15,014 nt of DNA from an uncultured Prevotella sp. (GTDB lineage Bacteria > Bacteroidota > Bacteroidia > Bacteroidales > Bacteroidaceae): the NCBI GenBank assembly GCA_934120735.1, contig CAKOVA010000051.1, positions 1 through 15,014 on the forward strand, given 5' to 3'. Both the position numbers and the translations under genes were made by a program. Each line of letters starts with the position of its first letter. Positions within the stretch are counted from its first letter, which is position 1. A model generated the notes under the pieces. That model was not told the DNA's origin, searched no databases, and saw nothing but the letters and a program-made list of their open reading frames with translations. Positions 1 to 7,092 of the stretch are shown in pieces.

Positions 1-1766
1 CAATCATTTTCCTTATCCGAGAGATAGGGTGACAAACGTTGGAATACTTGTTCGTGATACGCATTAAGCCAGTTCCGCTCCTCAGGCAACAACATCTCTA
101 TAATAATAGGTGTGGTATCAATGGGGGCAAGCGTTAAAGGTTCAAATTGCAGAAACTCACCGAAAGCGGTTTTCATATAAGGTGTGATGAGCAATGTGTT
201 CTCGATGCGCACGCCAAACTTGCCTTCCAAATAGAGTCCTGGTTCGTCGGTAACAGTCATGCCTGCACGCAAGGGAGCTGGCTTGTATTCCATTCGAATT
301 TGATGAGGTCCCTCATGCACATTCAGATAGCTCCCCACGCCATGCCCTGTACCGTGCATAAAGTTCATCCCTTCACGCCACATGGCTTGCCGAGCCAGCG
401 CATCCAACTGTGTGCCACTGGCACCTGCAGGAAACTTGCACAATTCTAACTGGATATGTCCTTTGAGTACCAATGTGTACACACGGCGTTGCTCTTCAGT
501 AATCGGTCCCAAAGCAATAGTCCGTGTAATATCGGTGGTACCGTCAAGATATTGCGCTCCACTGTCTATCAGCACTAACCCTTTGGGCTGTACAGGAATG
601 TCGGTCTCTGCCGTGGCTTCATAATGCACAATGGCTCCGTGTGCCTCGTAGCCTACAATGGTATCAAAGGAGAGTCCACGATACAAATCCTGCTCGGCAC
701 GTAAGGCGGTCAACTTCTTATCTAACGAAATCTCGGTTTGTCCACCAGCCTCAACCGCTGGCTTAAGCCACTTTAAGAATTTGACCATGGCGACGCCATC
801 TCGCTCCATCGCTGCCTTAAAACCAGCAATCTCTGTTTTATTCTTCACGGCTTTCATAGCAGGAACGGGTGAGGGAGCTGTGATTACATGTTGTTTTTGA
901 AACACCGAGAAAATGTGTGCATTCAATTGTTCCGCATCTAACAATATTGTATAATCGGGATAATGCCTACCCGCCTGCGTAACCTCATCATACGAACGAG
1001 TGGACACGCCTTCGGCTTTCAAGTAAGATTGTACTTCCTCTGTCAATTTTTCCGGGTCGACATACAACACGGCTTCATGCGTAGATATCAGGAGATAAGC
1101 AACGAATACAGGATTGCAGTGTACATCGGTACCACGTAAATTGAGCGTCCATGCAATATCATCAAGTGCTGAAAGCATGGTACCATCCGCATGTTGCAGA
1201 CGTAAGGCTTTTCTGATTCGTGTCAATTTACTGCTTGTGGATTCACCAGCATATTGCAAGGGATGTATCTCCACCTTGTTCTTAGGTATCGCAGGTCGGT
1301 CATTCCAAATCTGGGCAAGTGGGTCAAAGTTGGTTCTGAGGGTGATACCGCCTTCTTTTCGCAAGTCGTTAACCATTTGCTGTACAAAGGCTTTAGTGTT
1401 TACGAAGCCATCCATCCCCACTTCGGTGAAGTCTGTTTGCTGCAATTCTTGTCCAATCCATTGAGCTATCGAAGGCGTATCTGGCAATCCTATCCGCATG
1501 AGTTGATATTCGGTATGCTTCAACTGCGCTTCAGCCGCAATGAAATAACGCGAATCGGTCCACAAGGCAGCACTGGTTTGGGTAACCACAGCCACACCTG
1601 CCGAACCGTCAAACCCCGAAATCCATTCACGTCCTTTCCAATGATCGGGTACATATTCACTATTGTGTGCATCGGTACTGGGAAAAATAAATGCACCTAA
1701 ATGTTCGCGTTTCATTACTTTGCGCAATCTACTTAATCGCTCTGCTATTTCTGTCTTCATTGCCAT
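1..1766 (-). CDS. pepP: Xaa-Pro aminopeptidase (aminopeptidase P, peptidase family M24B), 3' end cut by window edge
   Basis: Reading the minus strand from ATG at 1766 (MAMKTEIAERL) gives 588 codons, open to the left edge. The last two visible bases are TG, so a stop could fall exactly at the boundary; the long cytosolic-type family is usually near 590-600 residues, so little or nothing is missing. The enzyme removes an N-terminal residue preceding proline, in the cytoplasm. The N-terminal creatinase-like domains include the segment WISGFDGSAGVAVVT. The C-terminal pita-bread domain carries the five M24 dinuclear metal ligands: D401 (LIDSGAQY), D412 (TTDITRT), H475 (HGTGHGVGS), E508 (VTDEPGLY) and E522 (RIENTLL), plus a GAIVHYEA histidine motif. 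This three-domain layout matches the XPNPEP1-type enzyme rather than the shorter E. coli PepP. An in-frame ATG at 1760 is an equally possible start. It is transcribed divergently from the malate dehydrogenase gene. No frameshift was seen. Confidence 0.93.
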   Translation of the reverse strand, partial: MAMKTEIAERLSRLRKVMKREHLGAFIFPSTDAHNSEYVPDHWKGREWISGFDGSAGVAVVTQTSAALWTDSRYFIAAEAQLKHTEYQLMRIGLPDTPSIAQWIGQELQQTDFTEVGMDGFVNTKAFVQQMVNDLRKEGGITLRTNFDPLAQIWNDRPAIPKNKVEIHPLQYAGESTSSKLTRIRKALRLQHADGTMLSALDDIAWTLNLRGTDVHCNPVFVAYLLISTHEAVLYVDPEKLTEEVQSYLKAEGVSTRSYDEVTQAGRHYPDYTILLDAEQLNAHIFSVFQKQHVITAPSPVPAMKAVKNKTEIAGFKAAMERDGVAMVKFLKWLKPAVEAGGQTEISLDKKLTALRAEQDLYRGLSFDTIVGYEAHGAIVHYEATAETDIPVQPKGLVLIDSGAQYLDGTTDITRTIALGPITEEQRRVYTLVLKGHIQLELCKFPAGASGTQLDALARQAMWREGMNFMHGTGHGVGSYLNVHEGPHQIRMEYKPAPLRAGMTVTDEPGLYLEGKFGVRIENTLLITPYMKTAFGEFLQFEPLTLAPIDTTPIIIEMLLPEERNWLNAYHEQVFQRLSPYLSDKEND

Positions 1767-1782
1767 CCATTTTAATGTATTA

Positions 1783-1790
1783 CAAATATA
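1783..1790 (-). promoter_or_regulatory. Putative Bacteroidetes -7 promoter element for the aminopeptidase gene
   Basis: On the minus strand this reads TATATTTG, an exact match to the Bacteroidetes -7 consensus TAnnTTTG. It ends 16 nt before the ATG at 1766, so the implied leader is only about 10 nt. No clear TTTG -33 element is visible at the usual 19-21 bp spacing, so the call rests on the -7 box and its position. Confidence 0.5.
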
Positions 1791-1949
1791 GATAAAATTT
1801 CCGAATTATAAGCTCATGACTAAAAAAGTTATTCTTTAGAGGTGTCATATTTTTCTATGAGACTTCTGAAAAAAAATGCTAATTGTGGATTCAAGGTTTA
1901 ATAACAATTAAAAAATAGAAAATAAGACTCATATTTATTTAGATTTTAG

Positions 1950-1957
1950 TAACTTTG
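1950..1957 (+). promoter_or_regulatory. Putative Bacteroidetes -7 promoter element for mdh
   Basis: The sequence TAACTTTG exactly matches the TAnnTTTG -7 consensus recognised by the Bacteroidetes housekeeping sigma factor. It lies 54 bp upstream of the mdh ATG, predicting a leader of about 45-50 nt that is AT-rich and lacks a Shine-Dalgarno sequence, as is common in this phylum. No good -33 TTTG is visible upstream. Confidence 0.6.
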
Positions 1958-2011
1958 TAGTCAGAGGATAAGCAATGGATTTTCATAACATTTTTAATAT
2001 ATTATAAAATT

Positions 2012-3004
2012 ATGGCATTTTTGACAAACGAAAAATTAACCATCGTCGGCGCAGCCGGGATGATTGGTTCTAACATGGTTCAAACCGCCCTCAGCATGGG
2101 GCTTACAAACAACATTTGTCTCTACGACGTATTCTCTCCAGAAGGTGTTGCAGAGGAAATGCGTCAAAGTGGTTTCGATGCAGTAAACATCGTTGCTACA
2201 ACAGACGTGAAAGAGGCTTTCACCGATGCTAAATACATTATCTCTTCTGGTGGTGCTCCTCGCAAGGCTGGCATGACTCGCGAAGACTTATTGAAAGGCA
2301 ACTGCGAAATTGCAGAAGGTCTTGGCAAGGATATTAAGAAATATTGCCCAGACGTAAAGCATGTAGTGATTATCTTTAACCCTGCCGACTTAACAGGTTT
2401 GGTAACATTGTTGCACTCTGGTTTGAAACCATCACAGGTAACAACCTTGGCAGCACTCGACTCTACTCGTTTGCAGAGTGCATTGGCTAAGAAGTTCAAC
2501 GTCATGCAGACCGAGGTAAAGGGTGCTGCTACTTACGGTGGACACGGTGAGCAAATGGCAGTATTCGGTAGCCACGTAACCATTTCTGGCAAACCATTGA
2601 CCGAAATCATCGGTACTCCAGAATTCTCTAACGAAGAGTGGGAACAGATGAAGAAAGATGTTACCAAGGGCGGTGCAAAGATTATTGAGCTTCGCGGACG
2701 TTCTTCATTCCAAAGCCCTGCTTACCTCTCTGTTGAGATGATTCGCTCGGTAATGGGTGGCGAACCATTCCGTTTCCCTGTAGGAACATACGTAAGCACC
2801 GACAAGTACAACCACATCATGATGGCTATGAAGACAACGCTTGACAAGACTGGCGCACACTACGAAGTACCACAAGGAACCAGCGAGGAGAACGCTAAAC
2901 TGGATGCAAGCTACGAACATCTTTGCAAGATGCGCGACGAATTAGTAACTTTGAACATCGTTCCAGAAATCTCTGAATGGTCAAAGATTAATCCTAATCT
3001 CTAA
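2012..3004 (+). CDS. mdh: Malate dehydrogenase (NAD-dependent, Bacteroidales-type)
   Basis: A 330-residue protein of the lactate/malate dehydrogenase family that interconverts malate and oxaloacetate with NAD(H) in the cytoplasm. In fermentative Bacteroidales this serves the reductive branch from oxaloacetate to fumarate and succinate (known for the group, not shown here). The N-terminal Rossmann fold carries IVGAAGMIGS (residues 11-20), followed by the strand ending YD39. The expected catalytic and substrate residues are present: R84 and R90 in the mobile loop (GAPRKAGMTRED), N123 (FNPAD), D150 and R153 (LDSTR), and catalytic H178 in YGGHGEQM. The wording around the histidine and the mobile loop differs from E. 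coli Mdh, so a related 2-hydroxyacid substrate cannot be fully excluded. The gene appears monocistronic: it has its own promoter box upstream and an intrinsic terminator 40 bp downstream. Confidence 0.9.
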   Translation: MAFLTNEKLTIVGAAGMIGSNMVQTALSMGLTNNICLYDVFSPEGVAEEMRQSGFDAVNIVATTDVKEAFTDAKYIISSGGAPRKAGMTREDLLKGNCEIAEGLGKDIKKYCPDVKHVVIIFNPADLTGLVTLLHSGLKPSQVTTLAALDSTRLQSALAKKFNVMQTEVKGAATYGGHGEQMAVFGSHVTISGKPLTEIIGTPEFSNEEWEQMKKDVTKGGAKIIELRGRSSFQSPAYLSVEMIRSVMGGEPFRFPVGTYVSTDKYNHIMMAMKTTLDKTGAHYEVPQGTSEENAKLDASYEHLCKMRDELVTLNIVPEISEWSKINPNL

Positions 3005-3017
3005 GGATTCCTTTGCA

Positions 3018-3033
3018 GTTGAGATTTCTCAAC
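3018..3033 (+). other. Small hairpin in the mdh 3' untranslated region
   Basis: GTTGAG and CTCAAC form a perfect 6-bp stem around a 4-nt loop (ATTT), 13 nt after the mdh stop. It has no T-tract and precedes the real terminator by about a dozen bases. It may protect the transcript 3' end or be incidental. Confidence 0.4.
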
Positions 3034-3044
3034 TTGAAGATATA

Positions 3045-3080
3045 AAAGGATGTAGCCCTCTTGGAACTACATCCTTTTTT
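3045..3080 (+). terminator. Intrinsic terminator of mdh
   Basis: A perfect 11-bp stem (AAAGGATGTAG at 3045-3055 with CTACATCCTTT at 3067-3077) encloses an 11-nt loop and runs into a T-tract ending at 3080. This separates mdh from the following two-gene unit. Confidence 0.92.
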
Positions 3081-3087
3081 ATCATTT

Positions 3088-3095
3088 TTCATTTG
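3088..3095 (+). promoter_or_regulatory. Weak candidate -7 element for the DUF3737-patB unit
   Basis: TTCATTTG matches TAnnTTTG at all fixed positions except the second. It is the only promoter-like box between the mdh terminator and the next start codon, and it lies 37 bp upstream of the ATG. A purine-rich AAAGGA near 3116-3120 could serve as a ribosome-binding site. Confidence 0.35.
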
Positions 3096-3132
3096 CCTGC
3101 CATAAAACAAACAGAAAGGAAATACTAAAACA

Positions 3133-3978
3133 ATGAGACTCATTAAAAATAAAGAATTTGGAGGAGAGCGTCCTCTTTTCGGTATTCACGATGTACGACT
3201 GGAAAACGTAAACATCACCGAAGGTGAATCGGGTATTAAGAAATGTCATCATATTGAAGCCGACCACTGTCGCTTCATGGGCAAATATCCTTGGTGGCAC
3301 GTAGACCATTCGCTCATTACCAACTGCTATTTTGAAGTTGGATCGCGATCGGCAATCTGGTATTCAAACAACATGGAAATGAGAGATACCATCATCGATG
3401 CACCGAAGTTATTTCGCGAGATGAACAATCTGAAGCTCACCAATGTGGTGATTAACGATGCTGATGAAACATTCTGGAAAGTGAACGGACTTACCTTGCG
3501 TAACGTAACACTGCACGAGGGAACTTACCCTGTGATGTTCTGTCAAAATGTTGACGTTGACGGCTGGGAGAGTGATAGCAAATATGTTTTTCAATATGTG
3601 AAGAACGCCATTATTCGCAATGCGAAGATAACAACTAAAGACTCGTTCTGGGAAACAGAGAACGTAACTATCTACGACTCCGAATTGAACGGCGAATATT
3701 TAGGGTGGCACTCGAAGAACCTTAAACTGGTGAATTGTCACATCACAGGTGAACAACCGCTCTGCTATTGTCAGAACTTAATTCTTGAAAACTGCACCTT
3801 CGGCGAAGACTGCGATAGGATGTTCGAAGAGTCTACCGTGCAGGCCGACATTCGAGGTTCTGTCACAAACATTAAAAATCCTACCTCTGGAAAGATTGTA
3901 GCAGATGCCATTGGCTCGGTAACCATTGATGAACATGTCTTACAGCCAAACAACTGTGAAATCATCATTAGAAAATAA
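3133..3978 (+). CDS. DUF3737 family protein, predicted right-handed beta-helix
   Basis: A 281-residue protein that I recognise as a DUF3737 (PF12541) member. Members are cytoplasmic-looking proteins with no established biochemical role. There is no signal peptide or membrane segment. The sequence is a ladder of short repeated turns with a hydrophobic-x-hydrophobic strand next to an Asn or Cys (for example ENVNIT, MEMRDTIID, LKLTNVVI, LTLRNVTL, NAIIRNAKI, LKLVNCHI, LILENCTF). That is the pattern of a pectate-lyase-like beta-helix with stacked Asn residues. Aromatic residues (PWWHVDHS, AIWYSNN, GWHSKN) recur on one face and could line a carbohydrate-like surface, but this is inference. The stop lies 18 bp from the patB start with no terminator between, so the two genes are very probably co-transcribed. 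The ATG at 3133 was chosen because the N-terminus IKNKEFGGERPLF is typical of the family. Confidence 0.82.
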   Translation: MRLIKNKEFGGERPLFGIHDVRLENVNITEGESGIKKCHHIEADHCRFMGKYPWWHVDHSLITNCYFEVGSRSAIWYSNNMEMRDTIIDAPKLFREMNNLKLTNVVINDADETFWKVNGLTLRNVTLHEGTYPVMFCQNVDVDGWESDSKYVFQYVKNAIIRNAKITTKDSFWETENVTIYDSELNGEYLGWHSKNLKLVNCHITGEQPLCYCQNLILENCTFGEDCDRMFEESTVQADIRGSVTNIKNPTSGKIVADAIGSVTIDEHVLQPNNCEIIIRK

Positions 3979-3996
3979 TCTTAAAAACGATACACT

Positions 3997-5166
3997 ATGA
4001 AATACGATTTTGATAAAATCATCCCACGTCGAGGCACCAATTCGGTGAAGTGGGACGTTGCAAAAGAAGATGGAGTCATCCCCATGTGGGTTGCTGACAT
4101 GGACTTTCAGGCTGCCCCCTGCATACGTCAGGCACTGAAAGAAAGAATGGATCACGGTGTCTTTGGATATACCTTAGTACCCAACAGTTATTATGAAAGT
4201 ATCATCTCATGGTTTGACAGGCGCCACCAGTGGAAGATTGACCGCAACTGGATACTCTATACCTCTGGCGTCGTGCCTGCCATTTCTGCCATCATCAAGG
4301 CACTAACGGAGCCTGGTGACAAGGTACTGGTGCAGACGCCAGTATACAATTGCTTCTTTTCGTCCATCCGCAACAATGGCTGTACCACCGCTGAAAATGC
4401 ACTGGTACGCAAAGGCAACTCGTATGAAATCGACTTTGATGACTTTGAGAGACAGGCTGCAGACGAGAAAACAAAAGTATTTTTGCTCTGCAACCCCCAC
4501 AATCCTGCAGGACGTGTATGGACACCTGACGAACTCAGTCGCATGAACGACATCTGTCTCAGGCATGGCGTGAAGGTAATCGCCGACGAAATCCATTGTG
4601 AACTGGTCATGCCTGGATACAAATTCACTCCTTTTGCTGCCGTGTCGAAAGCCTGCCAAGACAATTGTATCACTACCAACTCACCCACAAAGTCGTTTAA
4701 CATCGCAGGATTACAGATCGCCAATATCATTACCAATAATGACACCATTAAGCGAAAAATTGATCGTGCCATTAACATCAATGAGGTGTGCGACGTCAAT
4801 CCTTTTGGTGTCATTGCACTTCAAGCTGCTTATAATGAAGGGGAGTCATGGATAGACCAACTCAATCTGTATTTGTGGGAGAACTACAAGGTACTCAAGG
4901 ACTTCTTTCAAGAACATCTACCCAAGTTACAAGTATTGAAATTAGAAGGTACATACCTTGTTTGGGTAGACATCAGTACCACAGGTTTGAAAGCTGATGA
5001 GCTTACCAACGAGCTGTTACAACAAGGAAAGGTCATGGTGAACAGTGGAACGATGTATGGAAAGACGACGGGTGCAAATTATCTACGGCTCAACATCGCC
5101 ATGCCTCGAAGCCTCATGTTGGAAGCACTACAACGCATCGCACAGGTTTTGCAGCCAAAGCTTTAA
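3997..5166 (+). CDS. patB: MalY/PatB-type PLP-dependent C-S lyase (cystathionine beta-lyase family)
   Basis: A 389-residue fold-type I aminotransferase-like enzyme of the MalY/PatB subgroup, essentially the usual length for that group. Known members cleave the carbon-sulfur bond of cystathionine, cysteine or cysteine conjugates to pyruvate, ammonia and a thiol or H2S. The N-terminal FDKIIPRRGTNSVKWD and IPMWVADMDF motifs are the subgroup signature. PLP-site residues are visible: Y117 (TPVYN), N169 (CNPHNPAGR), D197 (IADEIH), the Schiff-base K232 (SPTKSFNIAGLQ) and the carboxylate-binding R364 (NYLRLNIAMPR). It follows the DUF3737 gene by 18 bp and is followed by a strong terminator, so it is the last gene of a two-gene unit. 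It could act in methionine biosynthesis or in cysteine breakdown. The true substrate, and whether it has a MalY-like regulatory role, cannot be read from sequence. Confidence 0.9.
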   Translation: MKYDFDKIIPRRGTNSVKWDVAKEDGVIPMWVADMDFQAAPCIRQALKERMDHGVFGYTLVPNSYYESIISWFDRRHQWKIDRNWILYTSGVVPAISAIIKALTEPGDKVLVQTPVYNCFFSSIRNNGCTTAENALVRKGNSYEIDFDDFERQAADEKTKVFLLCNPHNPAGRVWTPDELSRMNDICLRHGVKVIADEIHCELVMPGYKFTPFAAVSKACQDNCITTNSPTKSFNIAGLQIANIITNNDTIKRKIDRAININEVCDVNPFGVIALQAAYNEGESWIDQLNLYLWENYKVLKDFFQEHLPKLQVLKLEGTYLVWVDISTTGLKADELTNELLQQGKVMVNSGTMYGKTTGANYLRLNIAMPRSLMLEALQRIAQVLQPKL

Positions 5167-5208
5167 GCCTGTACACTTACCATATCTAAAAGAACAAATG
5201 CAAACAAT

Positions 5209-5230
5209 CTTTCTGTCACTTGGCAGAAAG
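5209..5230 (+). other. Hairpin upstream of the patB terminator
   Basis: CTTTCTG (5209-5215) and CAGAAAG (5224-5230) form a perfect 7-bp stem around an 8-nt loop. It has an A-rich tail instead of a T-tract on the plus strand, so it is not a terminator in that direction. It sits 10 bp before the strong terminator, mirroring the double-hairpin arrangement after mdh. Confidence 0.4.
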
Positions 5231-5240
5231 AAAAGTTTTG

Positions 5241-5277
5241 AAAGAGGGATGTCGCACTTCACGACATCCCTCTTTTT
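5241..5277 (+). terminator. Strong intrinsic terminator of the DUF3737-patB unit, possibly bidirectional
   Basis: A perfect 14-bp stem (5241-5254 with 5262-5275, core GAGGGATGTCG) closes a 7-nt loop (CACTTCA) and ends in TTTTT. On the minus strand the stem is followed by TTTC and T-rich sequence, so it can also stop transcription from the convergent secretion operon. It is the only strong terminator between the two convergent units. Confidence 0.9.
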
Positions 5278-5312
5278 AACTTTTTGTGTTACCCAGCTTA
5301 TTGCGTTGAGTT

Positions 5313-5335
5313 AACACCGTTATAACAATGGTGTT
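5313..5335 (-). other. Weak hairpin overlapping the stop of the outer-membrane protein gene
   Basis: AACACC (5313-5318) and GGTGTT (5330-5335) can form a 6-bp stem, the 3' arm touching the TAA stop of the minus-strand gene. No T-tract follows on either strand. It may assist 3'-end formation together with the stronger stem at 5241-5277. Confidence 0.3.
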
Positions 5336-5970
5336 TAGAAGAGATAGGTAAGACCTATTCGCCACGAGTTTGCACGTGTCTTATGATTCTCTACACTCTC
5401 TTTCACATTCTTGAAAGTGATGTCACCTGTCTTACCAACACCCACATTATAGTTGGCTGTAACCTGAAAATGCGTAGCAAATGTAACACCAAGACCAGCA
5501 TTCACGCTGAAGTTCGATGAATTCAAAGACCACTCTGCTGCTTGATCAGGAAGATCGGAAATTTCTTTTACTTTGTCACCGATATTAAAACCAACCTGAG
5601 GACCGCCAAATACAAATATATTTGCCACATCGCTCAGTCCGATGCTGTATCTTACATTCACAGGAACAATCAGTGATTGTTGTTTCAATACGGTATTGAA
5701 TGTGGTGGTGTTGACACCTTCTACTTTGGTTTCTTCACGATTGTACAAAGCGGATAAATCCATTCCCAATCCTGTAAGTGGCAATGAGAACTTTACGGTC
5801 GGACCAATAAAGAATCCTGCACGGTTAGAAGTGTTAAATAGGTTTTTATCCAAAGACATTTCGCTCAAGTTGAAACCACCCTGCACACCAAATTTTAATT
5901 GTGCGCTGGTAGGCAACACTGCGACCATAGTTAATACTGTGATAAGAGATAAAATTCTTTTTTTCATCAT
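5335..5970 (-). CDS. Outer-membrane beta-barrel protein (porin family, OMP_b-brl_2-like), last gene of the secretion operon
   Basis: A 211-residue protein with a typical Sec signal peptide: basic start, a hydrophobic run ITVLTMVAVL, and likely cleavage after TSA before QLKFGVQGG. The mature part alternates hydrophobic and polar residues in amphipathic strands (LKFGVQGGFNLSEMS, VKFSLPLTGLGMDLSALYN, SLIVPVNVRYSIG, NIFVFGGPQVGFNIG, FSVNAGLGVTFATHFQVTANYNVGVG). It ends in RIGLTYLF, with the C-terminal Phe expected of a BAM-inserted barrel. It starts 42 nt after gldN with no terminator between, so it is probably the last gene of the porP-gldKLMN transcript. It resembles the small barrel family that includes PorT, but I see nothing that makes it PorT itself. 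Role in secretion is unproven. ATG at 5967 is an alternative start. Confidence 0.82.
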   Translation of the reverse strand: MMKKRILSLITVLTMVAVLPTSAQLKFGVQGGFNLSEMSLDKNLFNTSNRAGFFIGPTVKFSLPLTGLGMDLSALYNREETKVEGVNTTTFNTVLKQQSLIVPVNVRYSIGLSDVANIFVFGGPQVGFNIGDKVKEISDLPDQAAEWSLNSSNFSVNAGLGVTFATHFQVTANYNVGVGKTGDITFKNVKESVENHKTRANSWRIGLTYLF

Positions 5971-6012
5971 GTTTTTGTTTAGTTGAATAATGTGAATATT
6001 AAATGTTATATT

Positions 6013-7050
6013 TTAATGACGCTGACGACGAACGGTCACTCGAGCAGCAGAACTGTTTGAAGACGAGCTTTTTCGGCTTCGATTAGACTTAACTGTCGCC
6101 TTCGCATCTCGAGGTGAACGACTGCGTCGAACGCGTTTTGACTTACTGTCTTTCGGATTCAGCTTAGCTATACTGTCCAGAGAATCTTTGCGAGTGGCAT
6201 TGCCCCACATATTTTTTTCAAATGCCTGTATCTCTTTTTCTATCTTCTGCTGTTCACGGTTCATTGCTGAATCGGTAGGACAATATTGAGCCAAGGTTTG
6301 TCCCAACATATTGTTGGTTTTATAAATCTTTCCCTGATATTTGTTCTTCGTAAAAAAATCGTCGATACTCATGATGGCAGCATTGTTGAGATTGCTGGTC
6401 ATAATCGTCTGTTTCGAAAGGAAAGGAGCCAAATCATCATATTTCACCCAGAACAGCGGATAAGAAGTCGTGCCATCGCCAAAGTCATCCACACGTTTCA
6501 AGATTGGGCACAAGGCTAACACCTTGGTGTGAAAAGTGGCTGTAGCTTGGTCGTAATAGGCACTTTCCTTCAGATAGTATGCAGTGACCTCGCGCGAAGG
6601 GATGTCACTGTCATCAATACGGATACCACGATCTGTCCGCTCGTAAAAGACATGATAATTGTCTAAAAATGCCAAAGGCTTGACACGAGCAGAGTCTTCA
6701 AACGACTCGTTCCCATCCAACCGGTATTCGTAGGCTCTAATATTGCCGGTCATCATCAACTTGAAAATGTAGCAAAACAGGTTCATCTGCGTGCCCATCG
6801 GCTCTACGGGATAATATAATCCTGCATTGGCATCCTTTGTTAAATCGATTTCGCGATAGATGTCTCGACGCCACACCACATCTTCCGACATCTTTGGAGC
6901 TGTGGGAAAGGAGAGTTGCGCCCGTGTACTGAGCGTTTGCGCATTGTTACGTTGGGTACGCTGTTGTTCGGCGCGCCGTGCTGGCGGTTGTGCAATAGCT
7001 AACTGTATCGCACAGAAGATGATGCCTATCAATAAAATTGTTTTCTTCAT
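6013..7050 (-). CDS. gldN: Type IX secretion system periplasmic ring protein GldN/PorN
   Basis: A 345-residue protein with a Sec signal peptide (MKKTILLIGIIFCAIQLAIA, probable cleavage before QPPARR). GldN/PorN proteins bind the lipoprotein GldK/PorK to form the large periplasmic rings beneath the outer membrane in type IX secretion. The core shows family-like segments: VVWRRDIYREIDLTKDANAG, NLFCYIFKLMMTGNIRAYEY, and LCPILKRVDDFGDGTTSYPLFWVKYDDL. The C-terminus after about residue 300 is a low-complexity Arg/Lys/Ser tail (SKSKRVRRSRSPRD onward), so the protein ends strongly basic (RVTVRRQRH). The gene follows gldM by 42 nt and precedes the outer-membrane protein gene by 42 nt. The assignment is supported by both sequence and position in the porP-K-L-M-N order. 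Confidence 0.9.
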   Translation of the reverse strand: MKKTILLIGIIFCAIQLAIAQPPARRAEQQRTQRNNAQTLSTRAQLSFPTAPKMSEDVVWRRDIYREIDLTKDANAGLYYPVEPMGTQMNLFCYIFKLMMTGNIRAYEYRLDGNESFEDSARVKPLAFLDNYHVFYERTDRGIRIDDSDIPSREVTAYYLKESAYYDQATATFHTKVLALCPILKRVDDFGDGTTSYPLFWVKYDDLAPFLSKQTIMTSNLNNAAIMSIDDFFTKNKYQGKIYKTNNMLGQTLAQYCPTDSAMNREQQKIEKEIQAFEKNMWGNATRKDSLDSIAKLNPKDSKSKRVRRSRSPRDAKATVKSNRSRKSSSSNSSAARVTVRRQRH

Positions 7051-7068
7051 CGTGATATAATTGTATGA

Positions 7069-7088
7069 TGGACTTTTTTCTCAGTCCA
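7069..7088 (-). other. Intra-operon hairpin between gldM and gldN
   Basis: TGGACT and AGTCCA form a perfect 6-bp stem around an 8-nt loop, starting 4 nt after the gldM stop. On the minus strand it is not followed by a T-tract, so it is more likely an mRNA-stability or spacing element than a terminator. It may also be incidental. Confidence 0.35.
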
Positions 7089-7092
7089 CCTT

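Larger units (their letters stand above)
1767..2011. other. Divergent intergenic region between aminopeptidase and mdh
   Basis: This 245-bp AT-rich gap separates two divergent genes and must hold both promoters. It contains one TAnnTTTG-type box facing each way (annotated separately) and a short 5-bp inverted repeat (TCATA/TATGA, 1845-1860) of doubtful meaning. No small gene, RNA gene or riboswitch was recognised. Confidence 0.7.

Noticed and set aside
4257..4814. 185-codon frame antisense to patB, and other long opposite-strand frames in patB, mdh and gldM
   Set aside because: All are shadows of well-supported genes, with no domain, promoter or ribosome-binding signal of their own.
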